Under the pieces are notes generated by a model. It saw nothing but the letters and a program-made list of their open reading frames with translations, had not been told where the DNA came from and made no database searches. A stretch of 64,000 nt of DNA from Bacteroidota bacterium (GTDB taxonomy: Bacteria > Bacteroidota > Bacteroidia > AKYH767-A > OLB10), in assembly GCA_016717725.1 (NCBI GenBank), contig JADKFA010000005.1, positions 162,462 through 226,461 of the forward strand. Reading direction: 5' to 3'. Below, piece by piece: positions 61,368 to 64,000 of this stretch; the first letter of the stretch is position 1; the number at the start of each line of letters is the position of its first letter. Both the position numbers and the translations under genes were made by a program.

Positions 61368-64000
61368 TTATTGAATTCCAATTTTTTCTACACGTGTTCC
61401 TTTTTCATTGATGACACGAATGAAGTACATCTGCTTTGGTGAATTTGTGAGGTCAATTTCACTTTGATACTCCACACCAATAGCGATATCGTCTTTATAA
61501 TAAACTGCCTTTCCTTGGATGTCGTACACTTCAATTTTTATTTTACCACTTACACCCGAAACAGAAATGTTGAATTTACCTGTGCTCGGATTTGGCATAA
61601 CTTGTAATCCAATTTCATTTTTATTTTCTACGATACTTGTAATTTGAAAAATAGTTTTGGTAGCAACATCGTTAGATGCATTTGCATCATCCGTTGAAGT
61701 AATTAATGCGTGTAATGTATAATCATTTTGCACCGACATGTCCGCCGTTTGAGAGAAAGTATGTTCTATACTATCTCCAGGGTTTAATGTAATAAATAAT
61801 GTATCCGTCACTATTCTTACACCATTGAGGAAATAACTAAAACGAGGATTTGTCAATGGAATAGATCCGGTATTTCGTACCATCGCTTTTACAATTTCTG
61901 CAGCACTCAAAGTAGGTGCACCAATTGGAGCTGTAATTTTTGTTGAACTCGCATCCGAGTAATCTGTAAAGCCCTGCGCCGAATCACTACTCTGCACGAG
62001 ATAAGTATGAATGCGGTAATAAGGTTCAGTATGACTACCTCCATTGTATCCAGTGTTTAATAAATTGGTATAACTCTGCAATGTATAGGCTATTGTCGCG
62101 TTGGATCCCGGTGTAACATTCCCAGTGATGTTATTGATGATCGGAATTACTTCCTGGCCTGGACACCATCCTGCACGACTTAATGTCCATGTGCCGCTTT
62201 GATTAGAGCAAAGGTTAGAACCGCAATTTGATTTCCATAAGAAATGAGGGAATGATGCGCCGCCATTAATATTTAATTGATGTGTCATTTGACTAAATTC
62301 TGCTGCATTATTTGTATTTCCTTGCCCATGACCTGAAATCGTCATTCGAGTAATTACTGAATTGCTTTTTGGATCAATAGGAATACTGAAGTTAGGAAGT
62401 GTATAGGGAATGTTTGGATCCCCATAGATATGATAATCGGTACTCCATAACGGAGTAATCTTGTTAAATGGATTTGCCGTTGCGGAAGCAATAAATTCAA
62501 AAGTCACATTCAGTAACCAACCCGATGGGCCCCATACTTGAATAAAGGTTTGAAGTTTTTGTTTTCCTACTAGTAATGATTTAAAATCGGTCACGTCAAC
62601 ATTCCATGGTCCACAAGCTTTTCCATATGGAGTTACAAAACGTCCTAGTTCATACTCTGCTCCATCTTTGAATAAAGATATTTTTCCTGCTTGATCCCAA
62701 GGATCGCAACCTGTCGTTGGACAGTTTACCGAGATGTGCATGATGATTTGACTCCACTTCTCTGGTCCTTCAGGAAAGATTACCTCTGCGAATTTAGTTT
62801 GCCCATTTCCTGCAAAATCATGTTGCACTCCATTCACTGCAACTAAAACGTTTCCGCTAGTCGGTTTTGTTAAGGTTGCAACTGAATTGTCATTTCGTAG
62901 GTCCGCATCGTTAGAAAGTAGAGTAGTGATTGAATAATTCGCAGTTGTTAAAGCTGATAAATCTTCCACCTTATTAAAATTCAAGGTGTACGTTTCATTG
63001 GGTAGTAGTGTTGCTGTGATGGTATCCGTGAACACAGGACCATTGTTAATAGCATACGAAACAGGTATTACTGAAAGTGCATTGAATCCAGTGTTTTTTA
63101 TTTTCGCTTTTAGTCGACTTGCACCAGCAAAGGCAATTAAATTATTGGGCGATTCTATTCCAATCACGGTTACATCATTCAAGATTTTCTCATAACCACT
63201 CACCCATGCATTTGGCAAAACAAAATTGGTGAGCGTTCCATTATTTCCATTTACAGTAGCATCGTTGATAGTTGAATTCCCTAAACCTTCATCCATTTTA
63301 TAATAGGTGGATAAGCCAGGTTCTGCTCCAGTAAAGGAAGTTGACATGTTCGTGATAATATCATTTTGTGAACGAGCAATATTCCAAATTCGAACTTCAT
63401 CAATGGCTCCATGGAAAGATCTTCCGCTCCATGTAGGGTTATCACCAATGATTAAATTTACAGTAGAAAATGATAATGAAGAGGCTGGTGTACGAGCAAT
63501 TAATTCACCGTTAATATAAAGTAATACATTACTTCCGTCAAATACTCCAGCAATATGATACCATCTTCCCGTCAACATCACAGATGCCGACGATGCCGAT
63601 TTCCAAGAGCCATTATCCGAGATCATGAATTCAATACTTCCATTGTTTCCACATCGTAATACATACCCTCGATTGGGAGCATCTACATCTTTTGCTAATA
63701 TTGAACCGCCCGAAATGTTATTTTCCCAAGTCGTTGCATTGATCCATGCTTCTACAGTAATTGCTGATGTGGGATTCAATGTTGTGGCATTTTGAATAAT
63801 TATTTTATCATCTACACCATCGAAATTAATTCCGAAATTCGTTCCTACGGCAAAATTGCTTACTGTTTTTACGATGGTGTCATTAGTAGGAGTAACATCA
63901 CCAACCAATCCAGTATACGTTTTTACAGAGTAGTTTTGATAGGTGGAAAGGTCGGCCGTTTGCGTAAATGTATATGTGTATGAGCCGAAGGGGGTACTGG
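61368..64000 (-). CDS. LamG + PNGase F-like T9SS protein (5' partial)
   Basis: The frame is open on the minus strand from the window edge to the TAA at 61370-61368, so the 5' end is missing. Visible domains in order: an adhesin-type repeat end, a LamG domain (INFDGVDDKIIIQNA, ITVEAWINAT, GAIDEVRIWNIARS), CARDB-like repeats, then a two-lobed peptide-N-glycosidase F domain. That domain has CDPWDQAGKISLF, ELGRFVTPYG, VDVTDFKSLL, MTISGHGQGN and SRAGWCPGQ, and is followed by a type A T9SS sorting domain (VMPNPSTGKFNISV, KQMYFIRVINEKG). PNGase F removes N-linked glycans from Asn. The Asp60 and Glu206 equivalents are present (62694-62696 and 62298-62300), but Glu118 aligns with Gln (62538-62540). 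Confidence 0.85.
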   Translation of the reverse strand, partial: STPFGSYTYTFTQTADLSTYQNYSVKTYTGLVGDVTPTNDTIVKTVSNFAVGTNFGINFDGVDDKIIIQNATTLNPTSAITVEAWINATTWENNISGGSILAKDVDAPNRGYVLRCGNNGSIEFMISDNGSWKSASSASVMLTGRWYHIAGVFDGSNVLLYINGELIARTPASSLSFSTVNLIIGDNPTWSGRSFHGAIDEVRIWNIARSQNDIITNMSTSFTGAEPGLSTYYKMDEGLGNSTINDATVNGNNGTLTNFVLPNAWVSGYEKILNDVTVIGIESPNNLIAFAGASRLKAKIKNTGFNALSVIPVSYAINNGPVFTDTITATLLPNETYTLNFNKVEDLSALTTANYSITTLLSNDADLRNDNSVATLTKPTSGNVLVAVNGVQHDFAGNGQTKFAEVIFPEGPEKWSQIIMHISVNCPTTGCDPWDQAGKISLFKDGAEYELGRFVTPYGKACGPWNVDVTDFKSLLVGKQKLQTFIQVWGPSGWLLNVTFEFIASATANPFNKITPLWSTDYHIYGDPNIPYTLPNFSIPIDPKSNSVITRMTISGHGQGNTNNAAEFSQMTHQLNINGGASFPHFLWKSNCGSNLCSNQSGTWTLSRAGWCPGQEVIPIINNITGNVTPGSNATIAYTLQSYTNLLNTGYNGGSHTEPYYRIHTYLVQSSDSAQGFTDYSDASSTKITAPIGAPTLSAAEIVKAMVRNTGSIPLTNPRFSYFLNGVRIVTDTLFITLNPGDSIEHTFSQTADMSVQNDYTLHALITSTDDANASNDVATKTIFQITSIVENKNEIGLQVMPNPSTGKFNISVSGVSGKIKIEVYDIQGKAVYYKDDIAIGVEYQSEIDLTNSPKQMYFIRVINEKGTRVEKIGIQ

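Overview
The window is AT-rich chromosomal DNA from a member of the Bacteroidota, probably an environmental Flavobacteriales-like or Chitinophagales-like bacterium; the rank below phylum is an inference. The evidence is the type IX secretion (T9SS) outer-membrane translocon gene sprA in the order ruvA-sprA-gcvH-vanZ, many proteins ending in T9SS sorting or gliding-motility C-terminal domains, Bacteroidota-only families (DUF6029, Omp28-like, DUF6629), and promoters of the TAnnTTTG type rather than -35/-10 boxes. There is no rRNA and one tRNA (Cys).

Layout. 1-5.0 kb: the 3' end of a repeat-rich T9SS surface protein, an AHSA1/SRPBCC protein, and a minus-strand envelope-stress cluster (YtxH, holin-like, lmo0937-like, two beta-barrels). 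5.6-7.2 kb: a lipoprotein with an early stop codon, a hairpin-rich repeat region and tRNA-Cys with a duplicated 3' end. 7.3-19 kb: TerB-like protein, glutaryl-CoA-type acyl-CoA dehydrogenase, a frameshifted T9SS propeller protein, a family of three small secreted paralogues, a broken methyltransferase, and the Omp28/DUF6029 pair. 19-22 kb: a MITE-like element, TlpA, and a graveyard of degraded T9SS genes. 22-31 kb: malic enzyme, another broken T9SS gene, a duplicated His-rich membrane family, and small YciI, SRPBCC and DUF4328 genes. 31.4-39.5 kb: a stress-like island (PEP synthase, SDR, P-type ATPase, DUF6629, response regulator, Hsp20). 39.7-42.6 kb: a second MITE copy, DUF1801, and a broken gliding-motility-type protein. 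42.7-51.5 kb: the conserved ruvA-sprA-gcvH-vanZ block. 51.6-64 kb: large secreted proteins (vanadium-haloperoxidase fusion, PA/LamG protein, delta-60 protein, PNGase F-like protein) around ilvE.

How it fits together. SprA is the pore through which the T9SS cargo encoded on both sides would leave the cell. Core metabolic and translocon genes are intact, while many cargo or accessory genes carry frameshifts, mostly in short homopolymers. This is either real decay or turnover of the secreted repertoire, or assembly indels that happen to fall there. PEP synthase, the P-type ATPase and Hsp20 form a plausible co-regulated stress module: two similar inverted repeats of the form TGAC-N4-GTCA sit upstream of ppsA and of hsp20.

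Most noteworthy: (i) two copies of a ~0.5 kb non-coding element with terminal inverted repeats and internal hairpins, one showing a compensatory base-pair change; (ii) heptanucleotide tandem arrays of drifting sequence next to three genes; (iii) TCGCGA-type palindromes directly upstream of both SRPBCC genes and a palindrome inserted in frame inside one of them; (iv) a PNGase F homologue whose Glu118 equivalent appears to be Gln.
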